From: Rodentibacter sp901420285
GTDB taxonomy: Bacteria; Pseudomonadota; Gammaproteobacteria; Enterobacterales; Pasteurellaceae
Reading direction: 5' to 3'
Length of the DNA: 64,000 nucleotides
NCBI RefSeq assembly: GCF_041734645.1
Contig: NZ_CP162010.1
Coordinates: 1,364,001-1,428,000, forward strand
Part shown: positions 1 to 13,212 of the stretch, one piece after another
Layout of the letters: each line of letters starts with the position of its first letter
Numbering within the stretch: the stretch's first letter is position 1
Translations under genes and position numbers: made by a program
The notes under the pieces: generated by a model
The model's database searches: none
Seen by the model: the letters and a program-made list of their open reading frames with translations, nothing else
Told to the model about the DNA's origin: nothing

Positions 1-1
1 A

Positions 2-985
2 CGCAGAAAAGTCCACTTCTTTAAAATTTTCGTTATTTAACAACGCGTTAAACAAAGTATTCACACCGGTAATAGCTTCAAAGCGGTGCTTTTTCAGCTC
101 TTTGACGAAACCGTCGATATCGCGCGGATTAGTGATCAAAATCGCCGTTATACCCAATTCGAGGAACAACAAACAGTTTACAGTTAAGGCAAACACATGA
201 TAAAGCGGCAGGGCTAGAATCGCCGAACGCGGGCGAGCGTGATCACCGATAAACGGTTCAGCAATCCATTTGGCTTGGAATACATTGGTAATAATATTGC
301 CGTGTGAAAGCATTGCGCCTTTCGCCACACCGGTGGTGCCGCCGGTATATTGCAAGAACGCCAAGTCGTCACGCGCCACTTCGGGACGTACATATTGGCG
401 ATATTTACCGATGCTCAGCACTTCACGAAAGGTCACCGCATTCGGCAATTTATATTTTGGCACCAGTTTTTTGATGTATTTCACCACGAAATTCACCAAG
501 GTACGCTTACCAAAGGAAAGCTGGTCGCCCATTCTGGTCAGAATAACGTGCTTGATATTCGTGTTAAATACCACTTTTTCCAGCGTCGAGGCGAAATTAG
601 ACACCACCACAATCGCTACTGCACCGCTGTCTTGTAATTGATGTTCTAACTCGCGCGGCGTGTAAAGCGGGTTAACGTTTACCGCAATTAAACCGGCGCG
701 CAAAATACCAAAAAGCGCGATAGGATATTGCAATAAATTCGGCATCATTAATGCCACGCGGTCGCCATGTTTTAATTTAAATTCATTTTGTAAATAAGCA
801 GCGAAAGCGCGGCTACGTTCTTCTAATTTACGGAAAGTGAGCACTTGCCCCATATTAATATATGCCGGACGATCGGGATGTTCGCGCACCGCTTTGTCAA
901 ACATATCTAAAATTGATTCATATTTCGAAGTATCCAGAAATTTTTCTGCACCTTCCGGATAATTTTGAAACCATATTTTTTCCAT
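2..985 (-). CDS. fadD: Long-chain-fatty-acid--CoA ligase, 3' part missing
   Basis: Activates long-chain fatty acids to acyl-CoA with ATP at the inner face of the inner membrane, the entry step for exogenous fatty acids. About 328 N-terminal residues are visible; the reading frame runs off the window edge, so roughly the last 40 percent of a normal ~560-residue FadD is absent here for that reason only. The start is MEKIWFQNYPEG at 985. The AMP-binding signature YTGGTTGVAKG lies near residues 210-222, with the conserved ALPLYHVFALT stretch after it. It is the last visible gene of a minus-strand run yoaA-tsaB-slp-fadD, the same order as E. coli yoaA-tsaB-yeaY-fadD, 44 bp after slp. Confidence 0.93.
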   Translation of the reverse strand, partial: MEKIWFQNYPEGAEKFLDTSKYESILDMFDKAVREHPDRPAYINMGQVLTFRKLEERSRAFAAYLQNEFKLKHGDRVALMMPNLLQYPIALFGILRAGLIAVNVNPLYTPRELEHQLQDSGAVAIVVVSNFASTLEKVVFNTNIKHVILTRMGDQLSFGKRTLVNFVVKYIKKLVPKYKLPNAVTFREVLSIGKYRQYVRPEVARDDLAFLQYTGGTTGVAKGAMLSHGNIITNVFQAKWIAEPFIGDHARPRSAILALPLYHVFALTVNCLLFLELGITAILITNPRDIDGFVKELKKHRFEAITGVNTLFNALLNNENFKEVDFSA

Positions 986-1029
986 TTTTAACCTTATAAT
1001 ATTGGAAAATTGACGGCGGATTCTATCAT

Positions 1030-1569
1030 CTAATTTAAATAATAGCGAATTTCCGGCTCGCTGTACCACGGGCGATGAGGCCAGCCCCAAAAACCCCAAT
1101 CATCCCAATCGTCAGTAGGATAATAATAACTTTTCGTTAATCTCCAAAGGCGATATTTTTCAATTTGAATAACCGGATAAGTATAATTTGCTTGCTCGAT
1201 GTTGCCTTGCTGTTTACCGATTATTTGACCGCCGAGCGTAATATAACGATCTTTTAAATTTTCCGGATCAATAAAACCATTCAAATACGCGATAAAACGC
1301 CCGTCTGATTGCGATTCTACAAGCGGTTCGCCGGAATAGTCGGAAACCGGTAAACTCAACACTTCGATTTTAGTTTTATTCGGCAAAACCTCAAAACTCA
1401 TAATTTTTCCGCCCAAACGCACCGATTGACAACGGCAATTCAAATCTTGTGGCGAAATTGCACGATATTGGGTGATGGAAAATCGTTCTTTTTCTAAACC
1501 TTGCGGCACTGAAACGCATCCGCTTAAACACAAAAGCACGGTTAACAACAAGTATGTTTTTCCTTTCAT
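1030..1569 (-). CDS. slp: Slp-family outer membrane lipoprotein
   Basis: A 179-residue lipoprotein of the Slp/YeaY family. The N-terminus has a basic start, a hydrophobic stretch and a lipobox L15-S16-G17-C18, so Cys18 should be lipidated after signal peptidase II cleavage. Family members are outer-membrane lipoproteins induced by starvation or stationary phase in E. coli; their molecular role is not established. The C-terminus is rich in Trp and Tyr (DDWDDWGFWGWPHRPW). It lies 27 bp after tsaB and 44 bp before fadD, as yeaY does in E. coli, and is probably co-transcribed. No substrate or partner can be read from the sequence. Confidence 0.88.
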   Translation of the reverse strand: MKGKTYLLLTVLLCLSGCVSVPQGLEKERFSITQYRAISPQDLNCRCQSVRLGGKIMSFEVLPNKTKIEVLSLPVSDYSGEPLVESQSDGRFIAYLNGFIDPENLKDRYITLGGQIIGKQQGNIEQANYTYPVIQIEKYRLWRLTKSYYYPTDDWDDWGFWGWPHRPWYSEPEIRYYLN

Positions 1570-1596
1570 AAGATTCTCCTTATTCCGTAACCTGAA

Positions 1597-2331
1597 CTAT
1601 TCGCGCCCCGCTAATTTTTTCCAAGTCACTTCATTACGCAAATAAATCGGTTCAATCTCCAACGCCGAAATCGTTTTTTGTTGTAGCCATTCTACGCGAG
1701 CCAATTCCAACATATAACGCGCATCCGGCAATTCAATATCCGAACCTGTCAAACCTTTTGTGGCAAATTGCGCGTAAGCATTCCAACCGGTACCAACTCT
1801 CAATGCGGTGCTCGTAGCGATGTTCAATGCGGTGCTATTAACAAGCTGCACAAGTGCTTTCTCGGGTGAGCACACTTGCTCGGAAATTAGATTTTTCCAA
1901 ATAAAAAATTGGCCAAAATCCGTACATTTTTTTTCACGCACCAACTGAGAAAAATAAACTTCATTCATTCGCGCATCAATCGCGGCGGCCACGTTTTCCG
2001 CTTGATACAGTTCAAAAGCCGCTTGCGCCATGGCGGTCAAATTGGAAATTGGAATCACCGGTAAATCAGCACCAAGCGCTAATCCTTGCGCGATAGCCGC
2101 CCCAACTCGTACGCCGGTAAAGCTACCCGGACCGCGCCCGAAGGCCAATGCATCAAGTTGATTCAATTTAAGTCCGGAATCTGTCAAAATTTCATCAACC
2201 ATCGGCAAAATACGTTTAGCATGCGTGCGCTGCGCCAATTCGTTCAAATACGTTTTTTCACCGTTATACAATAACGCGACAGAACAAGCTTCAGTGGAAG
2301 TATCAAGCGCCAATAAAGTTAAATTCGTCAT
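1597..2331 (-). CDS. tsaB: tRNA threonylcarbamoyladenosine biosynthesis protein TsaB
   Basis: TsaB is the dimerisation partner of TsaD in the TsaBDE complex that puts the threonylcarbamoyl group on A37 of ANN-decoding tRNAs. The 244-residue protein has the ASKHA-type N-terminus LALDTSTEACSVAL and the family motif RGPGSFTGVRVG near residues 66-77. It is slightly longer than the E. coli protein (231 residues). Residues about 166-177 contain STAL twice, eight residues apart; each STAL is encoded by GCACCGCATTG, so two copies of the window's repeated motif sit 24 bp apart in the gene and add residues just before the conserved VGTGW. It starts 12 bp after yoaA. Confidence 0.95.
   Translation of the reverse strand: MTNLTLLALDTSTEACSVALLYNGEKTYLNELAQRTHAKRILPMVDEILTDSGLKLNQLDALAFGRGPGSFTGVRVGAAIAQGLALGADLPVIPISNLTAMAQAAFELYQAENVAAAIDARMNEVYFSQLVREKKCTDFGQFFIWKNLISEQVCSPEKALVQLVNSTALNIATSTALRVGTGWNAYAQFATKGLTGSDIELPDARYMLELARVEWLQQKTISALEIEPIYLRNEVTWKKLAGRE
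1801..1833 (+). repeat. Two in-gene copies of CAATGCGGTGCT, 24 bp apart
   Basis: CAATGCGGT occurs at 1801-1809 and 1825-1833 inside tsaB, separated by exactly eight codons. On the coding strand both read AGC ACC GCA TTG (Ser-Thr-Ala-Leu). The spacing keeps frame and suggests a short tandem duplication of motif plus flank within a coding region. Confidence 0.8.
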
Positions 2332-2343
2332 TTATGTTCTCAA

Positions 2344-4266
2344 TTATTTATTTTGTAAAAATTGTATCACTTTGTTGAGATCTCGGGTACGGCTTGAATT
2401 AGGTAAACTTTTTAAAAAGATTTTGCCGTAATTACGCATAACAAGACGGTTATCACAAATAATGACCGCACCGCGATCCGTCACGTCACGAATTAAACGG
2501 CCGACGCCTTGCTTGAGCATAATCACCGCTTCAGGCATTTGAATCTCGTAAAAAGGATCACCACCTTGCAAGCGACAATCTTCAATGCGAGCCTTCAGCA
2601 GTGGTTCATCCGGTGCAGTGAACGGCAATTTATCGATGATCACCAAAGAAAGCGCATCGCCACGCACATCCACGCCTTCCCAAAAACTGGAAGTAGCCAC
2701 TAGTACGCTATGTGGCTCTTGAATGAATTGTTCCAATAATTTGCCTTTCGAAGTTTCACCTTGTAAAAGAATGGAAAGCTCGCTATTTTCGCGGAAATAT
2801 TCCGCCAAGCCGCGCATCATGGAATAGGAAGTGCAAAGCACAAAACAACGCCCGTTATTTGCTCCAATTACGGGCAGAAGCATTGCGCCAAGGAATTTTA
2901 AGGTGTGTGTTTGATTGGCATTCGGTAAATAACGTGGCACGCAAAGCAGGGATTGTTCAGGGTAATTAAACGGGCTCGGCAAAACTTTCTGCACAGCATT
3001 TTCGATGCCGAGACGCCGACAAAAATACTTGAAGGTTCCGCCGACTTCAAGCGTCGCCGAAGTAAAAATCCATGCAGCTTCTTTTGCTGCCATTTGCTCA
3101 CCGAATTTATCTGCGACGGTTAACGGCGTAATATGTAAGGCGAATTGACGGCCATTGCTCTCATACCAATAACAATAGCCAGTGATATTGGTTTGCGTCA
3201 ATCGTTTAAGTTGGTTTTTAACGGATTCGATACGTTCAAAAATATTATCTAATGTTTGCGAACGCCCTAAAGCCAATTTAGCCACTTCGGAAATAAATTC
3301 GATTTTTTCCTGCAATAATTCAAAGGCTTTTTTGACCGCGCTTTGAGTATACAATTCACGCCAATTTCCGCGTGCATTATTGCCTTCGCCGAGCAATAGA
3401 CGAAAATCTTGCACCACTTTAAGCAAAGTATCGGATGCACTACCGAGCTGCCGTATATCTTTTAATTCAGTACGGTAAACGATATTAATATCTTTGCATA
3501 AATCAAATAATTGTCGTGAAGTTAAAGATTGTCCGAAATATTGACTCGCAATATCGGGCAATTGGTGCGCTTCATCAAATACAATCACTTCTGCATTTGG
3601 AATCAACTCGCCGAAGCCGCTCTCTTTCACCGCCATATCGGCAAAAAATAAATGATGATTAACCACAACGAGATCCGCATTGAGGGCTTTTTTTCGTGCG
3701 CTTGCTACATAACATTCAGCATAATTGGGACAATCCGTACCCAAACAACTTTCGGCGGTACTGGTCAACTGCGAAATAATTGAACTATCTTCGGCAAGTT
3801 CAATACATTCGGTAAAATCGCCGGTTTGCGTACCGTTATTCCATTTGCGTACTTTGGCTAAATCTGCCAATACCGATTTATCCCCAAGCACGCCTTGCGC
3901 AATCACTTGTTCTAAGCGTTCAAGGCAAAGATAATTAGCACGACCTTTTAATAAAGCAATTTTGCCGGTGAAATTAAGTGCCTTTTTAATTGCCGGTAGA
4001 TCACGATTAAATAATTGATCTTGAAGATTTTTAGAACCTGTGGAGATAATCGTTTTTTTCCCGGCGAGCAATGCGGGCGCAAGATAAGCAAAAGTTTTAC
4101 CAGTACCGGTTCCCGCTTCAATCACAAGTGAGGATTTATTCCGAATTGTCTCGCCTACGAATTGCGCCATATCCAATTGTTCGATTCGAGGACGAAAACC
4201 TTTAATCGCTCGGCCTAGCGCACCATCAATAGAGAAGATCTGGTTGATTTCTTGCTGATAATTCAT
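2344..4266 (-). CDS. yoaA: YoaA, DinG/XPD-type ATP-dependent DNA helicase
   Basis: A 640-residue superfamily 2 helicase of the XPD/DinG group. Visible motifs are Walker A AGTGTGKT at residues 51-58, four cysteines placed as in Fe-S helicases (C114, then C174, C179 and C185 in ESCLGTDCPNYAEC), the DEAH box at 231-234 and a C-terminal motif VI region KQGVGRLIRD. In E. coli YoaA works with the polymerase III chi subunit in repair of stalled forks; that role is inferred here from family membership. The start ATG is at 4266. It heads the minus-strand unit with tsaB, slp and fadD. Confidence 0.93.
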   Translation of the reverse strand: MNYQQEINQIFSIDGALGRAIKGFRPRIEQLDMAQFVGETIRNKSSLVIEAGTGTGKTFAYLAPALLAGKKTIISTGSKNLQDQLFNRDLPAIKKALNFTGKIALLKGRANYLCLERLEQVIAQGVLGDKSVLADLAKVRKWNNGTQTGDFTECIELAEDSSIISQLTSTAESCLGTDCPNYAECYVASARKKALNADLVVVNHHLFFADMAVKESGFGELIPNAEVIVFDEAHQLPDIASQYFGQSLTSRQLFDLCKDINIVYRTELKDIRQLGSASDTLLKVVQDFRLLLGEGNNARGNWRELYTQSAVKKAFELLQEKIEFISEVAKLALGRSQTLDNIFERIESVKNQLKRLTQTNITGYCYWYESNGRQFALHITPLTVADKFGEQMAAKEAAWIFTSATLEVGGTFKYFCRRLGIENAVQKVLPSPFNYPEQSLLCVPRYLPNANQTHTLKFLGAMLLPVIGANNGRCFVLCTSYSMMRGLAEYFRENSELSILLQGETSKGKLLEQFIQEPHSVLVATSSFWEGVDVRGDALSLVIIDKLPFTAPDEPLLKARIEDCRLQGGDPFYEIQMPEAVIMLKQGVGRLIRDVTDRGAVIICDNRLVMRNYGKIFLKSLPNSSRTRDLNKVIQFLQNK

Positions 4267-4374
4267 TCGTTTATAAGAGGAAAAATTTGCGTCAGTTTAG
4301 CAAAATTCACCCAAAGCGTCATTGATAATCCAGCGAAGCAGAAAAAGAAAGGTTAAACGCATTGTGATTTCAGC

Positions 4375-4445
4375 ACCGCATTGGAAACGATTATAGGCGC
4401 GCCAATTAAGCCACAGAATTGAACATCGGTTTGAGCACCGCATTG
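4375..4445. repeat. Two single ACCGCATTG motifs upstream of yoaA
   Basis: GCACCGCATTG occurs in the same orientation with core 9-mers at 4375-4383 and 4437-4445, in the 260-bp space between yoaA and the rRNA operon. These are not paired as a hairpin. No gene is seen between 4267 and 4486. Confidence 0.75.
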
Positions 4446-4487
4446 GGGCTGTTTGTCTTTCTCCCGTTTTGCGATTTTTCGCCAATA

Positions 4488-4514
4488 AAAAACCCCGGCC
4501 TTGTGACCGGGGTT
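4488..4514 (-). terminator. rRNA operon terminator
   Basis: A strong GC hairpin (AACCCCGG ... CCGGGGTT with a short loop) followed on the minus strand by a T run (GTTTTTTATTGG). It lies about 12 bp beyond the 3' end of 5S rRNA and is the expected intrinsic terminator of the operon. Confidence 0.88.
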
Positions 4515-4525
4515 CATTCCATATC

Positions 4526-4644
4526 TACCTGGCGGTGCCCTACTCTCACATGGGGAAGCCCCACACTACCATCGGCATTTCGGCGTTTCACTTCTGAGTT
4601 CGGTATGGGGTCAGGTGGGACCACCGCTCTATCGCCGCCAGGAT
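4526..4644 (-). rRNA. rrf: 5S rRNA
   Basis: About 119 nt closely matching enterobacterial 5S: a pairing CCTGGCGGCG start and CGCCAGG end, and the conserved internal stretches CCCACCTGACCCCAT and AACTCAGAAGTGAAACGCC on the minus strand. Ends are estimated by alignment to E. coli 5S from memory and may be off by a base or two. It is the last gene of the rRNA operon. Confidence 0.93.
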
Positions 4645-4831
4645 TATTCGGTTTTAGACTTTAGACCTTGGACGTTAGCTTTATGTCTTGGTCTTGGTCT
4701 TTGTTGTCTTTGTCGTCTTTATGCTTTATGCGCACTTTTATTGGCTACAAGCTAAACTTTTATTCTGTTTTGTTTCGTTTCGTTTTTTTCGTTAGCTTCA
4801 CCCGCTCTCCTAAAAACATTTGAGCGTTGTA
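4645..4831 (-). other. 23S-5S spacer with hexamer-like low-complexity stretch
   Basis: The 187-bp spacer between 23S and 5S rRNA. Around 4678-4722 the plus strand is built from imperfect GTCTT/GTCTTT words, which on the minus strand read as AAAGAC and CAAGAC units. No tRNA gene is present in this spacer. Confidence 0.6.
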
Positions 4832-7728
<2,897 letters not shown>

Positions 7729-7892
7729 TACAACCTCAAATGCTCTTCTTACGATTTGCATTTAATAGCTATCTTTAATTCAACTAACACTCTTAAATTG
7801 CTTTTGTTCAATTCAGAGTTTTTAACAAAACATGTCGTTATTTTGTTTTACTCAGACTTTCTTTCGAAAATCTCTCGTTTTTAGCTTGTTTC

Positions 7893-7910
7893 CAATTTTT
7901 TAAAGAACAG
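7893..7910 (-). promoter_or_regulatory. boxA antitermination site in the 16S-23S spacer
   Basis: On the minus strand CTGTTCTTTAAAAAATTGGA precedes 23S by about 165 bp and matches the spacer boxA of gamma-proteobacterial rRNA operons (NusB/NusE binding). The rest of the 7729-8003 spacer holds no gene. Confidence 0.6.
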
Positions 7911-8003
7911 TTTGATAAAATTTTTTAGTTATTATCGTTAAATAAACTTTTACTATATTTTGAAACTTATAGTACATTTTAAAATTTACTTAACGATGAT
8001 AAC

Positions 8004-8079
8004 TGGTGGAGATAAGCGGGATCGAACCGCTGACCTCCTGCGTGCAAGGCAGGCGCTCTCCCAGCTGAGCTATATCCCC
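8004..8079 (-). tRNA. tRNA-Ala (anticodon TGC)
   Basis: A 76-nt cloverleaf with encoded CCA. The acceptor is GGGGATA/TATCTCC, the anticodon loop CTTGCAC and the T arm GGTTCGATCC. It lies in the 16S-23S spacer next to tRNA-Ile. Confidence 0.97.
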
Positions 8080-8122
8080 ATTTCATCATCACTACCGCTT
8101 CCACTTCACTCACTCGTCAGAG

Positions 8123-8199
<77 letters not shown>

Positions 8200-8276
8200 A
8201 AGGGTAGTTTCTTCTGCTCATTTGTCTACAATACACCAGACAATCTGTGTGAACACTCGCTGTCGCTCATTTTTGG

Positions 8277-9816
<1,540 letters not shown>

Positions 9817-9986
9817 CAAGTTTAATCGCTCAATAAACTGCTTGCTAAAAGTTTTCGCTTCTCACTTATAAATTAAATTTAAAGTAAGTTTTATGAATTT
9901 CTAGTTAGCACCTATTAAGACTTCAAAATTAAAAATAGTTTTAAAACAAGTCAATCAACAAGTGCCCACACAGATTGTCTGATTCG

Positions 9987-9999
9987 TTGTTAAAGAGCA
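9987..9999 (-). promoter_or_regulatory. boxA of the rRNA leader
   Basis: The minus strand reads TGCTCTTTAACAA, a perfect leader boxA, followed by the boxC-like GACAATCTGTGTGGGCAC, as in E. coli rrn leaders. It lies between tRNA-Pro and 16S, so the upstream tRNAs precede the antitermination leader on the same strand. Confidence 0.85.
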
Positions 10000-10009
10000 A
10001 AAAATAAAA

Positions 10010-10086
10010 TGGTCGGCGAGATAGGATTTGAACCTACGACCCACTGGTCCCAAACCAGTTGCGCTACCAAGCTGCGCTACTCGCCG
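10010..10086 (-). tRNA. proM: tRNA-Pro (anticodon TGG)
   Basis: A 77-nt cloverleaf with encoded CCA. The acceptor is CGGCGAG/CTCGCCG and the anticodon arm CTGGTTTGGGACCAG. It is nearly identical to E. coli proM and is the third of three tRNAs (Arg-His-Pro) ahead of 16S. Confidence 0.97.
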
Positions 10087-10104
10087 GCAGAATCTTATAG
10101 AAGA

Positions 10105-10181
10105 TGGGGTGGCTAATGGGATTCGAACCCACGACAACTGGAATCACAATCCAGGGCTCTACCAACTGAGCTATAGCCACC
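10105..10181 (-). tRNA. hisR: tRNA-His (anticodon GTG)
   Basis: A 77-nt cloverleaf including the encoded G-1 typical of tRNA-His. The anticodon arm is CTGGATTGTGATTCCAG, and as far as I can recall the sequence matches E. coli hisR. Confidence 0.97.
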
Positions 10182-10209
10182 AAAGATTTAAGTTTTTATC
10201 GCACTGACC

Positions 10210-10286
<77 letters not shown>

Positions 10287-10308
10287 ATACCGCGTTGTTG
10301 CGGCGCGT

Positions 10309-10337
10309 ATATTAATAATTTGAAAAAATCTTGTCTA
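10309..10337 (-). promoter_or_regulatory. Candidate sigma-70 promoter of the tRNA-rRNA operon
   Basis: On the minus strand TAGACA (10337-10332), a 17-bp spacer and TAATAT (10314-10309) are followed by a GC-rich discriminator ACGCGCCGC, the type seen at stringently controlled stable-RNA promoters. It ends just before tRNA-Arg. Confidence 0.55.
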
Positions 10338-10461
10338 GCATTTTTTTCTAATTTTTTCTTGAAAGATAGTTTTTTGCACAATTTGTATAAAATTTATAAA
10401 TTTTTCGCATTTTTTAAAAACATATTACATATTAAAGAAATAACTACCCATCCCTCATTCA

Positions 10462-11529
10462 TTATCGTGTTTTTGCCCGCTTTGCACGACGTTTCATGCG
10501 TCTTACCCAACGAGTGATTCGCCATGCTCTCGTTATAGAGTAAACATACAAGAAGAACAATATGAAAAAGCCAACAAACATCGCCCATTCATTTATATAA
10601 TAGACTTCTCCCAAGATACCGATTAGCGCGCAAATTGCCGAAACGAAGGTAATTAAAAGAAAAGCTTGACGCGACGTTAAACCCGCGCGCACCATCAAAT
10701 GATGCACATGCAAGCGATCTGGACGAAACGGACTTTTACCCTTGCGCAAACGACGATAAATAATCGCCACCATATCAATTAATGGAATCGCAATGATCCA
10801 AAGCGCAGTAACCGGATTCATCGGGTGCCCTTTGCCTTGCGTACTTAGCAATAAAATCCAAATAATAGTAAAACCGATTAACGTACTTCCAGCGTCCCCC
10901 ATAAAAACTTTATATTTTGGGCCAAACGGAATACCCAAATTGAGCATTAGATAAGGAAGCATTGCGGCAATTAAAGCAAAGCTCCAGTATGCCATATCCA
11001 TTTGCCCGTCACGAAGCATCAAAATTCCAATCGCCGCGAATGACACGCAAGATAATCCCCCCAACAAGCCATCAATCCCGTCAATCATATTAAACGCATT
11101 GATGATTGCAATCGTCGCGAACACAGTAATAATCAAACCAAGCGAACCCAAGGTTAGCTGAAAAGGTCCTAAGATCTGGCCTAAGTGATCCAAATATACG
11201 CCACCCAAATCAATCATCAAAATAGCTAACACCGCTTGAATACCCGCGCGTAAAAACGGGCTGATATCAAAACGATCATCCAAAATCCCGATGGCAAGCA
11301 GCACAAAAATACTAAACAGATATAAATAAGGAAGGCGGAGTTGATCCCATTCCATTAAGTAGTAACAAAAATTACCCATAAAAAGCGACACTCCACCGAT
11401 AAGTGGAATCGCGCCTTGATGACGTTTACGATAATTCGGCTTATCCACCAAACCGATTTTATTTGCAATCGGACGCATCACAATTAATGTTAAAAATGCG
11501 CCCAAAAAAGTTACAACAATACTCAACAT
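10462..11529 (-). CDS. wecA: Undecaprenyl-phosphate GlcNAc-1-phosphate transferase
   Basis: Transfers GlcNAc-1-phosphate from UDP-GlcNAc to undecaprenyl phosphate, starting O-antigen or related glycans in the inner membrane. The 355-residue protein has about eleven hydrophobic segments and the family motifs: GILDDRFD (Asp84, Asp85), NAFNMIDGIDG at 144-154 and the HVHH motif at 274-277 (DRLHVHHLMVRAGL). The C-terminus is very basic (RRMKRRAKRAKTR). It stands alone between the rRNA operon and hemL. WbaP in the 32-kb cluster belongs to a different initiator family, so the genome encodes two possible starting enzymes. Confidence 0.93.
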   Translation of the reverse strand: MLSIVVTFLGAFLTLIVMRPIANKIGLVDKPNYRKRHQGAIPLIGGVSLFMGNFCYYLMEWDQLRLPYLYLFSIFVLLAIGILDDRFDISPFLRAGIQAVLAILMIDLGGVYLDHLGQILGPFQLTLGSLGLIITVFATIAIINAFNMIDGIDGLLGGLSCVSFAAIGILMLRDGQMDMAYWSFALIAAMLPYLMLNLGIPFGPKYKVFMGDAGSTLIGFTIIWILLLSTQGKGHPMNPVTALWIIAIPLIDMVAIIYRRLRKGKSPFRPDRLHVHHLMVRAGLTSRQAFLLITFVSAICALIGILGEVYYINEWAMFVGFFILFFLYVYSITRAWRITRWVRRMKRRAKRAKTR

Positions 11530-11657
11530 AATTCGCCCTTAAAATTTTTTGCAAAGAATAACACAATGAAAATTTCGCGAGAAAGATATTTTTAACAAAG
11601 CACACGTTTTTAAGTACAATGAAGGCATTTTTTATAGTGAAACGAAAGGAAAAAATA

Positions 11658-12941
11658 ATGACCAATTCAACCGCACTTTTCTCCCGCGCACAAGCCGTTA
11701 TTCCCGGTGGCGTGAACTCACCGGTTCGCGCCTTTAAAGGCGTAGGCGGTACGCCGGTGTTTATCCAAAAAGCACAAGGCGCTTATATTTACGATACAGA
11801 CGACAAACAATATATTGATTATGTGGGTTCTTGGGGGCCGATGATTTTAGGACATAACCACCCGACGATTTTGAATGCGGTGCTGAAAGCGGCATCCAAC
11901 GGTTTAAGCTTCGGCGCACCAACACCTTCCGAAATTGATCTGGCCGAATTAGTTTGTGAAATCGTGCCTTCCATTGAAATGGTACGCATGGTTAGCTCGG
12001 GAACAGAAGCAACCATGACAGCAATTCGCTTAGCGCGCGGTTATACCGGCCGCGACAAAATCTTAAAATTCGAAGGTTGTTACCACGGCCATTCTGATTC
12101 TCTGCTTGTAAAAGCTGGTTCCGGCGCCTTAACACTCGGTCAACCGAGCTCACCCGGCGTGCCGGAAGACTTCGCCAAGCATACACTGACCGCTGAATAC
12201 AACAACCTTGATTCAGTAAAAAAACACTTTGCAGAATTTCCGGATAGCATTGCTTGTGTGATCATCGAGCCCGTTGCCGGCAATATGAATTGCATACCGC
12301 CAAAAACCGGATTCTTACAAGGCTTACGCGAACTTTGCGACCAATACGGTGCGCTGTTGATCATCGACGAAGTGATGACCGGCTTCCGCGTAGCGCTTGC
12401 CGGTGCCCAATCTTATTATGGCGTAACGCCTGATTTAACCACGCTCGGTAAAGTCATTGGCGGCGGTATGCCGGTAGGCGCAGTAGGCGGAAAAAAAGCC
12501 GTGATGGAATATCTTGCACCGACTGGCCCGGTTTACCAGGCTGGTACGCTTTCCGGTAACCCGATTGCGATGGCGGCGGGTTTAGCCTGTTTGACAGAAT
12601 TGAAAAAACCGGGCAACGAGCAACAACTTGCAGAAAAAACTGAAAAACTTTGCCTCGGTTTAAAAGCGCTAGCGGAAAAACATCATATTCCGTTCGTTGT
12701 GAACTATGTAGGCGGGATGTTCGGTATTTTCTTCACCGAGCAAAAAGAAGTGACGTCTTACGCCGAAGTGATGAAATGCGACACGGAAAAATTCAAAGTA
12801 TTCTTCCATAAAATGTTGGACTTAGGCGTTTATCTTGCCCCATCTGCCTTTGAGGCCGGCTTTATGTCTCTCGCCCATACGGACGAAGATATTGCCAAAA
12901 CGCTAGAAGCGGCGGACATTGCCTTTGCCGCACTAACCTAA
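11658..12941 (+). CDS. hemL: Glutamate-1-semialdehyde 2,1-aminomutase
   Basis: PLP-dependent conversion of glutamate-1-semialdehyde to 5-aminolevulinate, in haem synthesis by the C5 route. The 427-residue protein carries the PLP lysine as Lys265 in TTLGKVIGGG, preceded by the IIDEVMTGFR motif. I place the start at 11658 (MTNSTALFSRAQ) rather than the upstream ATG at 11619, because GAAAGGA precedes 11658 at normal spacing and family homology begins there. A possible -10 box TACAAT is at 11615-11620. An uptake-type core ACCGCACTT lies at 11670-11678, inside the first codons. The gene is followed by a long perfect palindrome. Confidence 0.96.
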   Translation: MTNSTALFSRAQAVIPGGVNSPVRAFKGVGGTPVFIQKAQGAYIYDTDDKQYIDYVGSWGPMILGHNHPTILNAVLKAASNGLSFGAPTPSEIDLAELVCEIVPSIEMVRMVSSGTEATMTAIRLARGYTGRDKILKFEGCYHGHSDSLLVKAGSGALTLGQPSSPGVPEDFAKHTLTAEYNNLDSVKKHFAEFPDSIACVIIEPVAGNMNCIPPKTGFLQGLRELCDQYGALLIIDEVMTGFRVALAGAQSYYGVTPDLTTLGKVIGGGMPVGAVGGKKAVMEYLAPTGPVYQAGTLSGNPIAMAAGLACLTELKKPGNEQQLAEKTEKLCLGLKALAEKHHIPFVVNYVGGMFGIFFTEQKEVTSYAEVMKCDTEKFKVFFHKMLDLGVYLAPSAFEAGFMSLAHTDEDIAKTLEAADIAFAALT

Positions 12942-13039
12942 GTACAATTTAGCCACCAAATGCTAATTATCTCGTTATAGGAAAACTGCGCGTTCCTCGG
13001 TCTGCCAGAAAACGCATCAAAGCATAAATAATTTCAGAC

Positions 13040-13091
13040 TTCCAAAATAGCACCGCATTGAAACGACCTCCAATGCGGTGCTATTTTGGAA
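13040..13091. repeat. Inverted pair of CAATGCGGTGC motif, 21-bp perfect arms
   Basis: Left arm 13040-13060 ends in AGCACCGCATTG, then a 10-base loop, then right arm 13071-13091 beginning CAATGCGGTGCT. The arms are perfectly complementary over 21 bp, including flanking CCAAAATA/TATTTTGG. It lies downstream of hemL and may act as a terminator on either strand. Confidence 0.9.
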
Positions 13092-13177
13092 CTTCAAACT
13101 GACAACGATTCATTTGATTAACCTAGGATGCTGTTTCTAGCACTTCGCCAACCATTTCCTTGCATGCTTCAAAACAA

Positions 13178-13204
13178 AATGCCGTCACATTTGACGGCAT
13201 TTTT
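13178..13204 (-). terminator. Terminator after hflC
   Basis: The hairpin ATGCCGTCA ... TGACGGCAT is followed on the minus strand by TTTTG, just beyond the hflC stop. Confidence 0.75.
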
Positions 13205-13212
13205 CGTTCATA

